A stretch of DNA of 64,000 nucleotides from Palleronia sp. LCG004. GTDB taxonomy: Bacteria; Pseudomonadota; Alphaproteobacteria; Rhodobacterales; Rhodobacteraceae. Positions 20,335 to 28,763 of this stretch are shown here, one piece after another; the first letter of the stretch is position 1; each line of letters opens with the position of its first letter. A program made the translations under genes and the position numbers. The stretch is taken from assembly GCF_032931615.1 (NCBI RefSeq), contig NZ_CP136759.1:1922001-1986000 (forward strand), in the 5' to 3' direction. The notes under the pieces were generated by a model. That model was not told the DNA's origin. It did no database searches and saw nothing but the letters and a program-made list of their open reading frames with translations.

Positions 20335-20375
20335 CATGGTGGCCTGACCGAACCCCGTTCGGCTCGGCCACCATG
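20335..20375 (+). terminator. Long hairpin after glpK
   Basis: CATGGTGGCC at 20335-20344 and GGCCACCATG at 20366-20375 are perfect inverted repeats, and CCGAAC/GTTCGG pair again inside the loop. It lies six bases after the glpK stop and is followed by a pyrimidine-rich CCTCCTCTTT. It probably ends or stabilises the glpDK transcript. Confidence 0.65.
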
Positions 20376-20690
20376 CCTCCTCTTTCAGGCGAAACCTCGG
20401 GCGGGGTGAACCTTCCCGGCATATCGCTTCAACCGTGAGCAGCGCGATTTCCGGGCCATCTGCCCTGAAACCGCATGTGCAGACACGATGGCCGGACCGC
20501 CATCATAGAAGGCGAACACACCGACTGGATCAGGCGGAAGAACGCCGGAAAGGTGAAACCGCTGCCAACCTTCGTGCAATCCGCAACGGTCAGAAACGGT
20601 GGAGCCGAGGCCGGTGATGTCGCGACGCCGGGACCATCCCGAACGCCACATCGGTTCGGGTCTGCGACGCGATAAGGCCTGACTTCACGA
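20376..20690. other. Unexplained intergenic block between glpK and pntB
   Basis: About 315 bases lie between the glpK hairpin and the pnt terminator. By eye the block is less GC-rich than its surroundings. Frames of 66-92 codons are open on both strands, but none has a ribosome site or recognisable family sequence. No tRNA, riboswitch core or transposase remnant was seen. It could be a decayed gene, a dispersed repeat or a small RNA locus. Confidence 0.35.
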
Positions 20691-20691
20691 C

Positions 20692-20722
20692 GAAAAAGGC
20701 CCGGCACTTTCGTACCGGGCCT
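20692..20722 (-). terminator. Intrinsic terminator of the pntA-pntB operon
   Basis: Read on the minus strand, AGGCCCGG pairs with CCGGGCCT around a 10-base loop and is followed by TTTTT. It lies 23 bases past the pntB stop. This is a textbook Rho-independent terminator. Confidence 0.9.
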
Positions 20723-20744
20723 CGTCTTCGGACTGCGCGCCCTG

Positions 20745-22238
20745 TCAGATTTTCTGCAGGAGCGCGTTCACGGATTCCTTGGCATCGCCATAGAGCATCC
20801 GCGTGTTCTCCTTGAAGAAGAGCGGGTTCTCGATGCCGGAATATCCGGTCCCCTGCCCGCGCTTCGAGACGAAGACCTGCTTGGCTTCCCAGACATGCAG
20901 CACCGGCATCCCAGCGATGGGGCTGTTCGGGTCGTCGTTGGCGGCAGGGTTCACGATGTCGTTCGAGCCGATGATGATGACGACGTCGGTGGATTTGAAG
21001 TCGTCGTTGATCTCGTCCATCTCGAGCACGATATCGTAGGGCACCTTCGCCTCGGCCAGAAGCACGTTCATGTGCCCCGGAAGGCGACCGGCGACGGGGT
21101 GGATCGCGAAGCGGACCTGCTTGCCCTGATCGCGCATCTTCTTGGTGAGCTCGCTCACCGCCTGCTGCGCCTGCGCCACCGCCATACCGTAGCCCGGCAC
21201 GATGATGACGCTGTCGGCATCCTCGAGCGCGGAGGCCACGCCGTCGGCCTGGATGGCGACCATCTCGCCCTCCATCTCCATCTGCGGGCCGGAGGCACCT
21301 CCGAAACCGCCGAGGATGACCGATACGAACTTCCGGTTCATCGCCTTGCACATGATGTAGCTCAGGATCGCACCCGAGGAGCCTACCAGCGCGCCCGTCA
21401 CGATCAGGAGATCGTTGCCGAGCGTGAAGCCGATCGCCGCCGCGGCCCAGCCGGAATAGGAGTTCAGCATCGACACGACCACGGGCATGTCCGCGCCGCC
21501 GATCCCCATGATGAGGTGCCAGCCGATGAACCCCGCGACGATTGCCACCAGGATGATCGTCCAGATGCCCGCCCCGTTGAAGTAGAGCAGCCCGAGGATC
21601 AGGCAGAGGATCAGCGCGCCCAGGTTCAGCATGTGGCCGCCAGGCAGCTTCGACGGTTTCCCGTCGACCTTGCCCGAGAGCTTGCCGAAGGCGATGACCG
21701 AGCCGGTGAAGGTCACGGCACCGATGAAGATCCCGAGGAAGACCTCGACCTTGAGGATCGCGACCTCGACCGCATCCTTCATCCACAGAAGCTCGCCGAA
21801 GCCGGTGAGGTTCGCATCGGCAGGAATGGGCGGCGTGTCACCGGTGAAGACGGGGATCACCCCGCCCGGAGCCGGAATGGCCCCCGCGGCCTTCAGATCC
21901 TGAACCGCCTGCAGCATCAGCTCGGCATTGAGGCCGATGAAGACCGCCGCGAGGCCCACGAAGGAATGGAGCGCCGCGACGAGCTGCGGCATCTCGGTCA
22001 TCTGGACCTTGCCGGCGACGTACCAGCCGGCGAAACCGCCCGCCGCGATCGCGATGATGATCAGCCAGACATTCTGCACGCCCGGCCCGAAGACCGTGGC
22101 AAGCACGGCAAGGCCCATGCCCACGATCCCGTACCAGATGGCACGCTTCGCGCTTTCCTGATCCCTCAGCCCGCCGAGGGAGAGGATGAACAGGATGGTG
22201 GCGACGATATAGGCCGCCGATTGGATACCGATTCCCAT
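20745..22238 (-). CDS. pntB: Proton-translocating NAD(P) transhydrogenase subunit beta
   Basis: A 497-residue inner-membrane protein. The N-terminal half has about nine transmembrane helices (from residue 3 to about 260). The C-terminal domain III binds NADP(H): [33 protein letters not shown] and [18 protein letters not shown]. With PntA it uses the proton gradient to reduce NADP+ with NADH. GGGAGG precedes the ATG at 22238, and the gene follows pntA by 12 bases. A strong terminator follows. Confidence 0.97.
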   Translation of the reverse strand: MGIGIQSAAYIVATILFILSLGGLRDQESAKRAIWYGIVGMGLAVLATVFGPGVQNVWLIIIAIAAGGFAGWYVAGKVQMTEMPQLVAALHSFVGLAAVFIGLNAELMLQAVQDLKAAGAIPAPGGVIPVFTGDTPPIPADANLTGFGELLWMKDAVEVAILKVEVFLGIFIGAVTFTGSVIAFGKLSGKVDGKPSKLPGGHMLNLGALILCLILGLLYFNGAGIWTIILVAIVAGFIGWHLIMGIGGADMPVVVSMLNSYSGWAAAAIGFTLGNDLLIVTGALVGSSGAILSYIMCKAMNRKFVSVILGGFGGASGPQMEMEGEMVAIQADGVASALEDADSVIIVPGYGMAVAQAQQAVSELTKKMRDQGKQVRFAIHPVAGRLPGHMNVLLAEAKVPYDIVLEMDEINDDFKSTDVVIIIGSNDIVNPAANDDPNSPIAGMPVLHVWEAKQVFVSKRGQGTGYSGIENPLFFKENTRMLYGDAKESVNALLQKI

Positions 22239-22250
22239 CGTTCCCTCCCC

Positions 22251-23816
22251 TTACGACTTGACGAACATGGCGAGCATCCGGCGCGTGACCAGGAACCCGC
22301 CGACGATGTTGATCGATGCGATCACGACCGAGATCAGCGACAGGATCACCACGATCCAGTTGCCCGACCCGATCTGGAGCAGCGCGCCGAGGATGATGAT
22401 CCCCGAGATCGCGTTCGTCACCGCCATGAGCGGCGTGTGAAGGCTGTGCGCGACGCCCCAGATGACCTGGAACCCGACGAAGCAGGCCAGCGCGAAGACG
22501 ATCATGTGGCTCATGAAGCTCTCGGGCGCATAGGCCCCGATCAGGAACATGACCAGCGCGCCGATTGCGAGAAGGCCCACCTGGCTCTGCGTCTGCTGAC
22601 GGAAGGTCTCGACCTCCTCCGCGCGCTTCTCCTCGGGGGTCTTTTCCTTCTTCTTCTCCTGCTTCGGCTTCGCCGGAGACGGATTCTCGCGCTTGGGCGG
22701 TGGCCAGGTGACCTCTCCGCCATGGGCGACGGTGCTGTCGCGGATGACCTGATCGTCCATGTTGTGGTCGATCTTGCCGTCCTTCTCGGGCGTGAGGTCG
22801 GCAATCATGTGACGCACGTTCGTCGCGTAGAGCGTCGAGCTCTGCTTCGCCATCCGGCTCGGGAAGTCGGTATAGCCGATGATGACGACGCCATTGTCGG
22901 TGACGATGCGCTTGTCCTTCTGCGTCATCTTGCAGTTGCCGCCCTTCTCGGCGGCAAGGTCGACGATGACGGAGCCCGGCTTCATCGCGCGGACCATCTC
23001 CTCGGTCCAGAGCTCGGGGGCCTCGCGGTTCGGGATGAGCGCCGTCGTGATGACGATGTCGACATCCGGTGCCTGCTCGAGGAAGAGCGCGAGCTGCTTC
23101 TCGCGGAATTCGGGGCTCGACGGTGCGGCATAGCCGCCCTCGCCCGACCCGCCGGCATCGTCGAAATCGAGGAACAGGAATTCCGCGCCCATCGACTCGA
23201 TCTGTTCGGCCGTCTCGGGGCGCACATCGAAGGCCCGCACGATCGCGCCCAGCGACGTCGCCGTGCCGATCGCGGCGAGCCCCGCCACACCCGCGCCCAC
23301 GATCAGGATCTTGGCCGGCGGGACCTTGCCCGCGGCGGTCACCTGACCGGTCAGGAACCGGCCGAAATTGTTCGCGGCCTCGATCACCGCGCGGTAGCCC
23401 GCGATATTGGCCATCGAGCTCAGCGCGTCCATCTTCTGCGCACGGCTGATGCGGGGCACCATGTCCATCGCGATGAGGGTCGCGCCCTTGTCGGCGGCCT
23501 TCTTCATCAGGTCTCCGTTCTCGGACGGATAGAAGAAGCTGATGAGGGTCTGCCCCTCGCGCAGCATGTCCACCTCGGCCTCCGAGGGCGGACGGACCTT
23601 GGCCACCACGTCGGCGGCGTCGAACACGGCCTTCGCGTCGTCGAGAACCTCGACGCCCGCCTCGCGGTACATCTCGTCGGTGAAATCGGCCTTGGCACCC
23701 GCTCCCGACTCGATGACGCAGTCATGTCCGAGTTTCCTGAGCTGTTCGGCGGAGGCGGGCGTCAACGCGACGCGTGCCTCGCTTTCCTGGTGCTCTGCAA
23801 TCGATCCGAATTTCAT
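22251..23816 (-). CDS. pntA: NAD(P) transhydrogenase subunit alpha
   Basis: A 521-residue protein. The N-terminal domain I binds NAD(H) ([19 protein letters not shown] start; Rossmann motif [18 protein letters not shown] near residue 172). A Pro/Lys-rich linker at about 370-400 ([20 protein letters not shown]) leads to a C-terminal membrane part with about four helices. This is the undivided PntA form, not the split PntAA/PntAB form seen in some relatives such as Rhodospirillum. GGGGAGCGAG precedes the ATG. Confidence 0.96.
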   Translation of the reverse strand: MKFGSIAEHQESEARVALTPASAEQLRKLGHDCVIESGAGAKADFTDEMYREAGVEVLDDAKAVFDAADVVAKVRPPSEAEVDMLREGQTLISFFYPSENGDLMKKAADKGATLIAMDMVPRISRAQKMDALSSMANIAGYRAVIEAANNFGRFLTGQVTAAGKVPPAKILIVGAGVAGLAAIGTATSLGAIVRAFDVRPETAEQIESMGAEFLFLDFDDAGGSGEGGYAAPSSPEFREKQLALFLEQAPDVDIVITTALIPNREAPELWTEEMVRAMKPGSVIVDLAAEKGGNCKMTQKDKRIVTDNGVVIIGYTDFPSRMAKQSSTLYATNVRHMIADLTPEKDGKIDHNMDDQVIRDSTVAHGGEVTWPPPKRENPSPAKPKQEKKKEKTPEEKRAEEVETFRQQTQSQVGLLAIGALVMFLIGAYAPESFMSHMIVFALACFVGFQVIWGVAHSLHTPLMAVTNAISGIIILGALLQIGSGNWIVVILSLISVVIASINIVGGFLVTRRMLAMFVKS

Positions 23817-23923
23817 CTCGCTCCCCGTCCCTGCGATAAGGTCATCACTTTTTGTCTAGCGACCGCTTCTGATGGACGCAAGCAACGGGCGGCACGGGGA
23901 TCGAACGGGACCGGTCCCGCCGG

Positions 23924-24742
23924 TCAGTTCCTGAGGATCGTCCCGCGGCGCGGACAGAGGACCCGTTCGCCACCGATCCGCCATGCGACCGGCCAGCTCT
24001 TCCGGCCCCCATTCGCGAGCGGCGTATAGAGTTCGAAATGCAGATGCGGCGATGCGGAGTAGCCGGTATTGCCCGACAGCGCGATCATGTCGCCCGCCTG
24101 GACGCTCTCGCCTTCGGCGACCCTCGCGCTCCGGTAGCTCAGATGCGCGTAGTTCGCGATGGATCCGTCGGCATGTTCGATGAGGATCGTGTTGTCGCGC
24201 CCGATGAAGCGCCGGGCGCGGCCGCCCTCGCGGCTGTCCGTGCGCACCATGACGACCCGCCCTGTCCGCGCCGCATGGACGGGCGTTCCGATGGGCATGC
24301 CGAAATCCACGGCCTGATCGGCCTCGCCCCTGTGCGAGAACCAGCCGCCGCAGGATTGCACGACCGGCAGTGCCGCGCGGCGGAACGGCAACGCATAGGT
24401 TGCGCCGGGATCGGGCCGCGCGCGCGTGTCCCCCGGCACCCATTGGTACCGATAGCGATATTCGTATGGCGGCGATCCCGACGGCGTCAGCGTCACGAAA
24501 TCGCGGATCTCGCCCGGTCGCAACGTGGCGTTCGCGACGCCCCGTGCGATCATGTTGTCGAGGTCGAGCGTCAGCGCGGCGGTGATCGGCGCATGACCGC
24601 TCGCGTTGCGCGCCGACAGGATGACCGATGCATCGCGCGTTTCGGCGATGATGCAGAGGAGACCGTAGCATGTCTCGCTTCGCTGGGCCGACGCGATGCC
24701 GGGCCAGACGAGGACGATGCTCAGAAGCGCCGCGCGCAGCAT
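23924..24742 (-). CDS. Exported M23 family metallopeptidase
   Basis: A 272-residue protein with a Sec signal (MLRAALLSIVLVWPGIASA). The C-terminal LytM/peptidase M23 domain shows the zinc-binding pieces FSHRGEADQAVDFGMPIGTPV and SASPHLHFEL, with the HxH motif intact. Such enzymes cut peptide crosslinks in peptidoglycan, or activate amidases when inactive. An N-terminal beta-rich domain with two cysteines (CYGLLC) comes first. The stop is 18 bases after the class-wide GGERVLCPRRGT end segment. The following gene on this strand begins 10 bases upstream, so they may be co-transcribed. Confidence 0.88.
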   Translation of the reverse strand: MLRAALLSIVLVWPGIASAQRSETCYGLLCIIAETRDASVILSARNASGHAPITAALTLDLDNMIARGVANATLRPGEIRDFVTLTPSGSPPYEYRYRYQWVPGDTRARPDPGATYALPFRRAALPVVQSCGGWFSHRGEADQAVDFGMPIGTPVHAARTGRVVMVRTDSREGGRARRFIGRDNTILIEHADGSIANYAHLSYRSARVAEGESVQAGDMIALSGNTGYSASPHLHFELYTPLANGGRKSWPVAWRIGGERVLCPRRGTILRN

Positions 24743-24752
24743 GTCAGCGATC

Positions 24753-25532
24753 TCAGGCGACCCGGCTCACGTGATGCGGACGCCGCCCTTCGGCCCAGTC
24801 GCGGACGGCATCGCCGAACGCCGTAAAGAGCACGCGCGAGACCGGGTCGGCGGCGGCATTGTATTCAGGGTGCCACTGGACCGACAGCGTGAAGCCCGGC
24901 GCCCCGTCGATATAGGCCGCCTCGCAGGTACCGTCGGGCGCATGGCCGTCGATCACGAAGCGTGTCCCGGCTTCGATCACGCCCTGCCCGTGGAGGGTGT
25001 TGGTCATCACCTCCTGCGCGCCCATCAGGCGGTGGAACGGTCCGCCCTCGGTGAAGGTGACCTTGTGACGAAGGGCGAATTTCTCCTCGATCGTGCCGTC
25101 GGGGGGCATGCGGTGATTCTCGCGCCCCGGAAGGTCGCGGATCTCGGGATGGAGAGTGCTTCCCATCGCGACGGCGACTTCCTGAAAACCGCGGCAGATC
25201 GCGAAGAACGGCTGACCCGTCTCGGCGCAGGCGCGGATGAGGGCCAGCGCCACGCGGTCGCGCGGCCGGTCGAAGGTGCCGTGCGCCGGCGTCTCGTCGT
25301 GGCCGTATTCCTCGGGATGGACGTTCGGGCGACCGCCGGTGAAGAGAAAGCCGTCGCAGGTGGCCATGAGGTCGGCGACGTCGACGAGCTCGGGGTCGGC
25401 CGGAATGATCAGCGGCACCGCCTTCGTCACCTGCGCGATGGCCTCGCTGTTCATCCGGCCGCCGCCATGGATCTCGTAGCTGTCGTTGATCAGATGGTGA
25501 TTGCCGATGATGCCTACGACCGGACGTCTCAT
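24753..25532 (-). CDS. Class I glutamine amidotransferase of the gamma-glutamyl-GABA hydrolase (PuuD) family
   Basis: A 259-residue cytoplasmic protein with catalytic C113 (FAICRGFQE), H221 and E223 (QWHPE). The N-terminal GIIGNHHLINDSYEIHGGG and FTGGRPNVHP fit the peptidase C26 group, which hydrolyses gamma-glutamyl amides such as gamma-glutamyl-GABA. No other putrescine-pathway gene is next to it, so the substrate is open. It lies upstream of the M23 peptidase gene on the same strand with a 10-base gap. A joint role with the peptidase is possible but not shown. Confidence 0.85.
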   Translation of the reverse strand: MRRPVVGIIGNHHLINDSYEIHGGGRMNSEAIAQVTKAVPLIIPADPELVDVADLMATCDGFLFTGGRPNVHPEEYGHDETPAHGTFDRPRDRVALALIRACAETGQPFFAICRGFQEVAVAMGSTLHPEIRDLPGRENHRMPPDGTIEEKFALRHKVTFTEGGPFHRLMGAQEVMTNTLHGQGVIEAGTRFVIDGHAPDGTCEAAYIDGAPGFTLSVQWHPEYNAAADPVSRVLFTAFGDAVRDWAEGRRPHHVSRVA

Positions 25533-25634
25533 ACGCGAACTCCAATGGAAGTGCGCAGATTACCAGAAATCTCCGGGATGGCCAATCTTCCGCGTGGGAA
25601 GGTGGCGCGAGGGTCTCCCCCCGCGCCACCGGGA

Positions 25635-26057
25635 TCAGGCTTCGCCGTCGAGGCCCGCCGCCTGAAGGCCGGCAAGGCCGGCTTCGGCATCGTTGTCGGA
25701 GGTGTCGCCGGTCACGCCCAGCGCGCCGATGACGCGGCCCTCGCCGTCGCGCACCAGCAGGCCGCCCGGAACGGGCACGACCTGCCCGCCGAAGACGCCG
25801 TTCGCCGCATTCATGAAATACGCCTGCGATTCGGCGCGGTTCATCTGCTGGGTGCCGGTCATGCCGAGCATCACCGCGCCGTAGGCCTTGCCATGCGCGA
25901 TGGCATAGCGACCGGGCGAGGCTCCCTCGCCCCGAAGGAATGCCAGCGGGTGCCCGCCCGCATCGAGCATGATCGCCGAAAGCGGCTTCATCCCGCGCTC
26001 GCGTCCCGCGGCAACGGTTTCGGTCACGGCCTTGAGGGCCTGGTCCGTCGTGATCAT
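25635..26057 (-). CDS. GlcG/HbpS family protein
   Basis: A 140-residue protein of the DUF336 (GlcG/HbpS) family. Recognisable segments are MLDAGGHPLAFLRGEGAS, AIAHGKAYGAVMLG, GGLLVRDGEGRVIGALGVTGDTSDNDA. Members bind haem in some species and sit in glycolate-use operons in others. Here it lies 3 bases downstream of malate synthase G, which matches the glycolate/glyoxylate context (glcG-glcB). GGATAAGCG precedes the ATG. Function as an accessory protein of glyoxylate metabolism is inference. Confidence 0.85.
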   Translation of the reverse strand: MITTDQALKAVTETVAAGRERGMKPLSAIMLDAGGHPLAFLRGEGASPGRYAIAHGKAYGAVMLGMTGTQQMNRAESQAYFMNAANGVFGGQVVPVPGGLLVRDGEGRVIGALGVTGDTSDNDAEAGLAGLQAAGLDGEA

Positions 26058-26060
26058 CGC

Positions 26061-28289
26061 TTATCCTTTCGCCTTGAGTTCCTGCCGCCGGGCATGAAGC
26101 ACCGGCTCGGTATAGCCCGAGGGCTGTTCGCGGCCGCGGAAGACGAGATCGCAGGCCGCCTTGAACGCAACCGTGTCGTAGCCCGGCGACATCGGCCGAT
26201 AGGTCTTGTCGCCTTCGTTCTGGCGATCGACCACCTCGGCCATCTTCTTCATCGTCTCCATCACGCGATCCTCGGTCACGACGCCATGATGGAGCCAGTT
26301 GGCCAGCGCCTGCGAGCTGATGCGGCAGGTCGCGCGGTCCTCCATCAGGCCCACATCGTGGATGTCGGGCACTTTGGAACACCCGACGCCCTGATCGACC
26401 CAGCGGACGACATAGCCGAGAATGCCCTGGGCGTTGTTCTCGATCTCCGAGGTGATGTCGTCGTCCGACCAGTTCGTCCCCTGCGCGAGCGGGAGGCGCA
26501 GAAGCTCGTCGAGCGAGCGGCGCGGCCCCCCACCGGCGATCTCGTCCTGAACGGCGAAGACGTCGACCTTGTGGTAATGCATCGCATGCAGCGTCGCGGC
26601 CGTGGGCGACGGCACCCAGGCACAGGTCGCGCCCGCCTTCGGGTGGCCGATCTTCTGCTCGAGCATGTCGGCCATGAGGTCGGGCATCGCCCACATCCCC
26701 TTGCCGATCTGCGCCCGCCCCTTGAGCCCGCAGGCAAGACCGATATCGACGTTGCGATCCTCGTAGGCCTTGATCCAGTCCGAGTTCTTCATCTCGCCCT
26801 TGCGCACCATCGGGCCCGCTTCCATCGAGGTATGGATCTCGTCTCCCGTGCGGTCGAGGAAGCCCGTGTTGATGAAGGCCACGCGCGACTTCGCGGCGCG
26901 AATGCATTCCTTGAGATTGGCCGACGTGCGCCGCTCCTCGTCCATGATGCCGAGCTTCACGGTGTTGGCGGGCAGGCCCAGCACGTTCTCGACATGGCCG
27001 AAGATCTCGTCCGCGAACGCGACCTCGGCGGGCCCGTGCATCTTGGGCTTCACGACATAGACCGAACCGTGAAGCGAATTGCCGCCGTCGCGCCGCAGAT
27101 CGTGCATCGCGATGAGGGTGGTGAACATCGCGTCCATCAGCCCCTCGAACACCTCGTTCCCGTCGCGGTCGAGGATCGCGGGGTTGCGCATCAGATGACC
27201 CACGTTGCGGATCAGCATGAGCGCGCGGCCCTTGAGCCTGAGTTCGCCGCCATCGGGTGCGGTGAAGGTCCGGTCGTCGTTGAGCTTGCGGGTGAAGGTC
27301 TCACCGCCCTTCGTGACCTCCTCCGTGAGGTCGCCCTTCATGAGGCCCAGCCAGTTCGAATAGGCCAGCACCTTGTCGGGTGCATCGACCGCCGCGACGC
27401 TATCCTCGCAATCCATGATCGCGCTCATCGCGGATTCGAGCTGGATATCGGCCACGCCCGCCGCATCAGACGCGCCGATCTGATGATCCCGGTCGATGCG
27501 AAGCTCGATATGCAGGCCGTTCTTTCTCAGCACGACCGAGGTCGGTGCATCGGCATCGCCCGAATACCCCACGAACTGCTCGGGGTACCTGAGCGGCATG
27601 CCATGCTCGACCCGCGGGGTCTCTTCGGCACCGGGCTCGTCGCGCGACTGCGTGGTCTGCGTCCCGCGCCAATCCTCGCCGTTCAGGTGAAGTCCCTCGA
27701 GCTTGCCGTCGACGATGCGGTAGCCCACCAGCTGCCGGTGGCTGCCCGACATCATCGGTGCCGCCTCGTCCAGCATGTCCTTCGAGCGGTCGATGACGCG
27801 CGATCCCCGGTCCGGATCGTAGTCGCGGCCCTTCGGCAGATCGCCCAGCGCATCCGTGCCGTAAAGCGCGTCGTAGAGCGACCCCCAGCGCGCATTCGCA
27901 GCATTGAGAGCATAGCGCGCATTCATGATCGGCACGACGAGCTGTGGCCCGGGCACGTCGGCGATTTCCGGATCGGTGCGCTCGGTCTCGATCGTAAAAT
28001 CGGGGCCTTCCTCGACGAGGTAGCCGATCTCGCGCAGCATCTCGACATAGGCGCTCTGATCCTCGACGGGCCCGGGATTGTCCCGGTGCCAGGCGTCGAG
28101 CTTGGCCTGCATGTCTTCGCGGACCTTCAGGAAATCCGCGTTGCGCGGTCCGAAATCGTGCACGAGATCGGAGAAGCCGTTCCAGAATTTCTCGGCATCC
28201 ACACCGGTTCCGGGCAACGCCCGTTCCTCGATGAATTCGGCGAGTTCCGTCGCGACCTGCAATCCGGCCCGTTCGCTGCGTTCAGTCAT
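26061..28289 (-). CDS. glcB: Malate synthase G
   Basis: A 742-residue enzyme that condenses glyoxylate with acetyl-CoA to malate. Diagnostic parts are [38 protein letters not shown] and [27 protein letters not shown]; the catalytic base Asp lies in the C-terminal third. Length is that of the G isoform. GGAGAGGAC directly before ATG at 28289 sets the start; an earlier in-frame ATG at 28304 lacks such a site. The start overlaps the small DUF2256 gene by 8 bases. No aceA is visible, so glyoxylate may come from glycolate or purines. Confidence 0.96.
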   Translation of the reverse strand: MTERSERAGLQVATELAEFIEERALPGTGVDAEKFWNGFSDLVHDFGPRNADFLKVREDMQAKLDAWHRDNPGPVEDQSAYVEMLREIGYLVEEGPDFTIETERTDPEIADVPGPQLVVPIMNARYALNAANARWGSLYDALYGTDALGDLPKGRDYDPDRGSRVIDRSKDMLDEAAPMMSGSHRQLVGYRIVDGKLEGLHLNGEDWRGTQTTQSRDEPGAEETPRVEHGMPLRYPEQFVGYSGDADAPTSVVLRKNGLHIELRIDRDHQIGASDAAGVADIQLESAMSAIMDCEDSVAAVDAPDKVLAYSNWLGLMKGDLTEEVTKGGETFTRKLNDDRTFTAPDGGELRLKGRALMLIRNVGHLMRNPAILDRDGNEVFEGLMDAMFTTLIAMHDLRRDGGNSLHGSVYVVKPKMHGPAEVAFADEIFGHVENVLGLPANTVKLGIMDEERRTSANLKECIRAAKSRVAFINTGFLDRTGDEIHTSMEAGPMVRKGEMKNSDWIKAYEDRNVDIGLACGLKGRAQIGKGMWAMPDLMADMLEQKIGHPKAGATCAWVPSPTAATLHAMHYHKVDVFAVQDEIAGGGPRRSLDELLRLPLAQGTNWSDDDITSEIENNAQGILGYVVRWVDQGVGCSKVPDIHDVGLMEDRATCRISSQALANWLHHGVVTEDRVMETMKKMAEVVDRQNEGDKTYRPMSPGYDTVAFKAACDLVFRGREQPSGYTEPVLHARRQELKAKG

Positions 28290-28455
28290 GTCCTCTCCCT
28301 GCATTGTCCGCCCCGCGCGTGTCGGATCGACAGCGCGCCGAGCAATATCTCACGTTCTCCCAGTCGCGACGCCACTTCTTGCGCCACGCGAATGGACGCC
28401 CGCATCGGGCGCAGATCTTCGTTGGCAGGTCCCCCTTGGACCGCGCCTTCGACAT
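28282..28455 (-). CDS. DUF2256 zinc-ribbon-like small protein
   Basis: A 57-residue protein with a very clear DUF2256 pattern: [18 protein letters not shown] followed by YCSARC. The four cysteines (two CxxC or CxxxC pairs) probably bind zinc. The sequence is highly basic, which would suit binding to nucleic acid. The family is often found near photolyase/cryptochrome genes in other bacteria, but none is here. The ATG directly follows the TAG of the upstream membrane-peptide gene, and the end overlaps glcB by 8 bases, so the three genes look like one transcript. Confidence 0.85.
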   Translation of the reverse strand: MSKARSKGDLPTKICARCGRPFAWRKKWRRDWENVRYCSARCRSDTRGADNAGRGHD

Positions 28456-28662
28456 CTATTCCGTCGCCGAGGCCTCCGAGCCCGCGCCGGCGGTCGGATC
28501 GACGGATCCTTCCTCGTCGCCCGGCTCGTTTCCTCCCGCGCTCAGGTAAAGCACGAGCAGGATCAGGAGAACCACCGCGAAACCGATCATCCAGGCCATC
28601 CCCGCAAGGGGGACCTTGTGACGACGTTTCTGCTTTTCGACATTGGTTTTCGGCGCTGACAT
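28456..28662 (-). CDS. Single-pass membrane small protein
   Basis: A 68-residue protein with a basic N-terminus (KTNVEKQKRRHKVP), one hydrophobic helix at about 20-42 (MAWMIGFAVVLLILLVLYL), and an acidic, disordered tail (EPGDEEGSVDPTAGAGSEAS). The charge pattern predicts the N-terminus in the cytoplasm. GGAGAAGATCC precedes the ATG at 28662. No family recognised. It heads the DUF2256-glcB-glcG-like cluster and is divergent from pepN. Confidence 0.7.
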   Translation of the reverse strand: MSAPKTNVEKQKRRHKVPLAGMAWMIGFAVVLLILLVLYLSAGGNEPGDEEGSVDPTAGAGSEASATE

Positions 28663-28763
28663 CTGGATCTTCTCCGCAATTCCTTCGCCCGCTTGCCGGC
28701 GGGACCGTGGGTCCGTAACCTAGTGCGCTGATTAGAACCCCCAAGCCTCGAAAGGCAATCTTC

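Noticed and set aside
17519..20422. 967-codon open frame antisense to glpD and glpK
   Set aside because: Low-complexity composition and complete overlap with two certain genes; a product of high GC content.
20540..20640. Possible cobalamin-type riboswitch in the glpK-pntB gap
   Set aside because: Some G/A-rich pieces look similar, but there is no B12-box sequence or core helix order, and the downstream genes are on the wrong side of a terminator.
20895..28718. Very long plus-strand open frames across pntAB, the M23 gene, the amidotransferase, glcG-like gene and glcB
   Set aside because: They lie opposite well-supported genes and encode basic, His/Arg-rich sequence with no domain.
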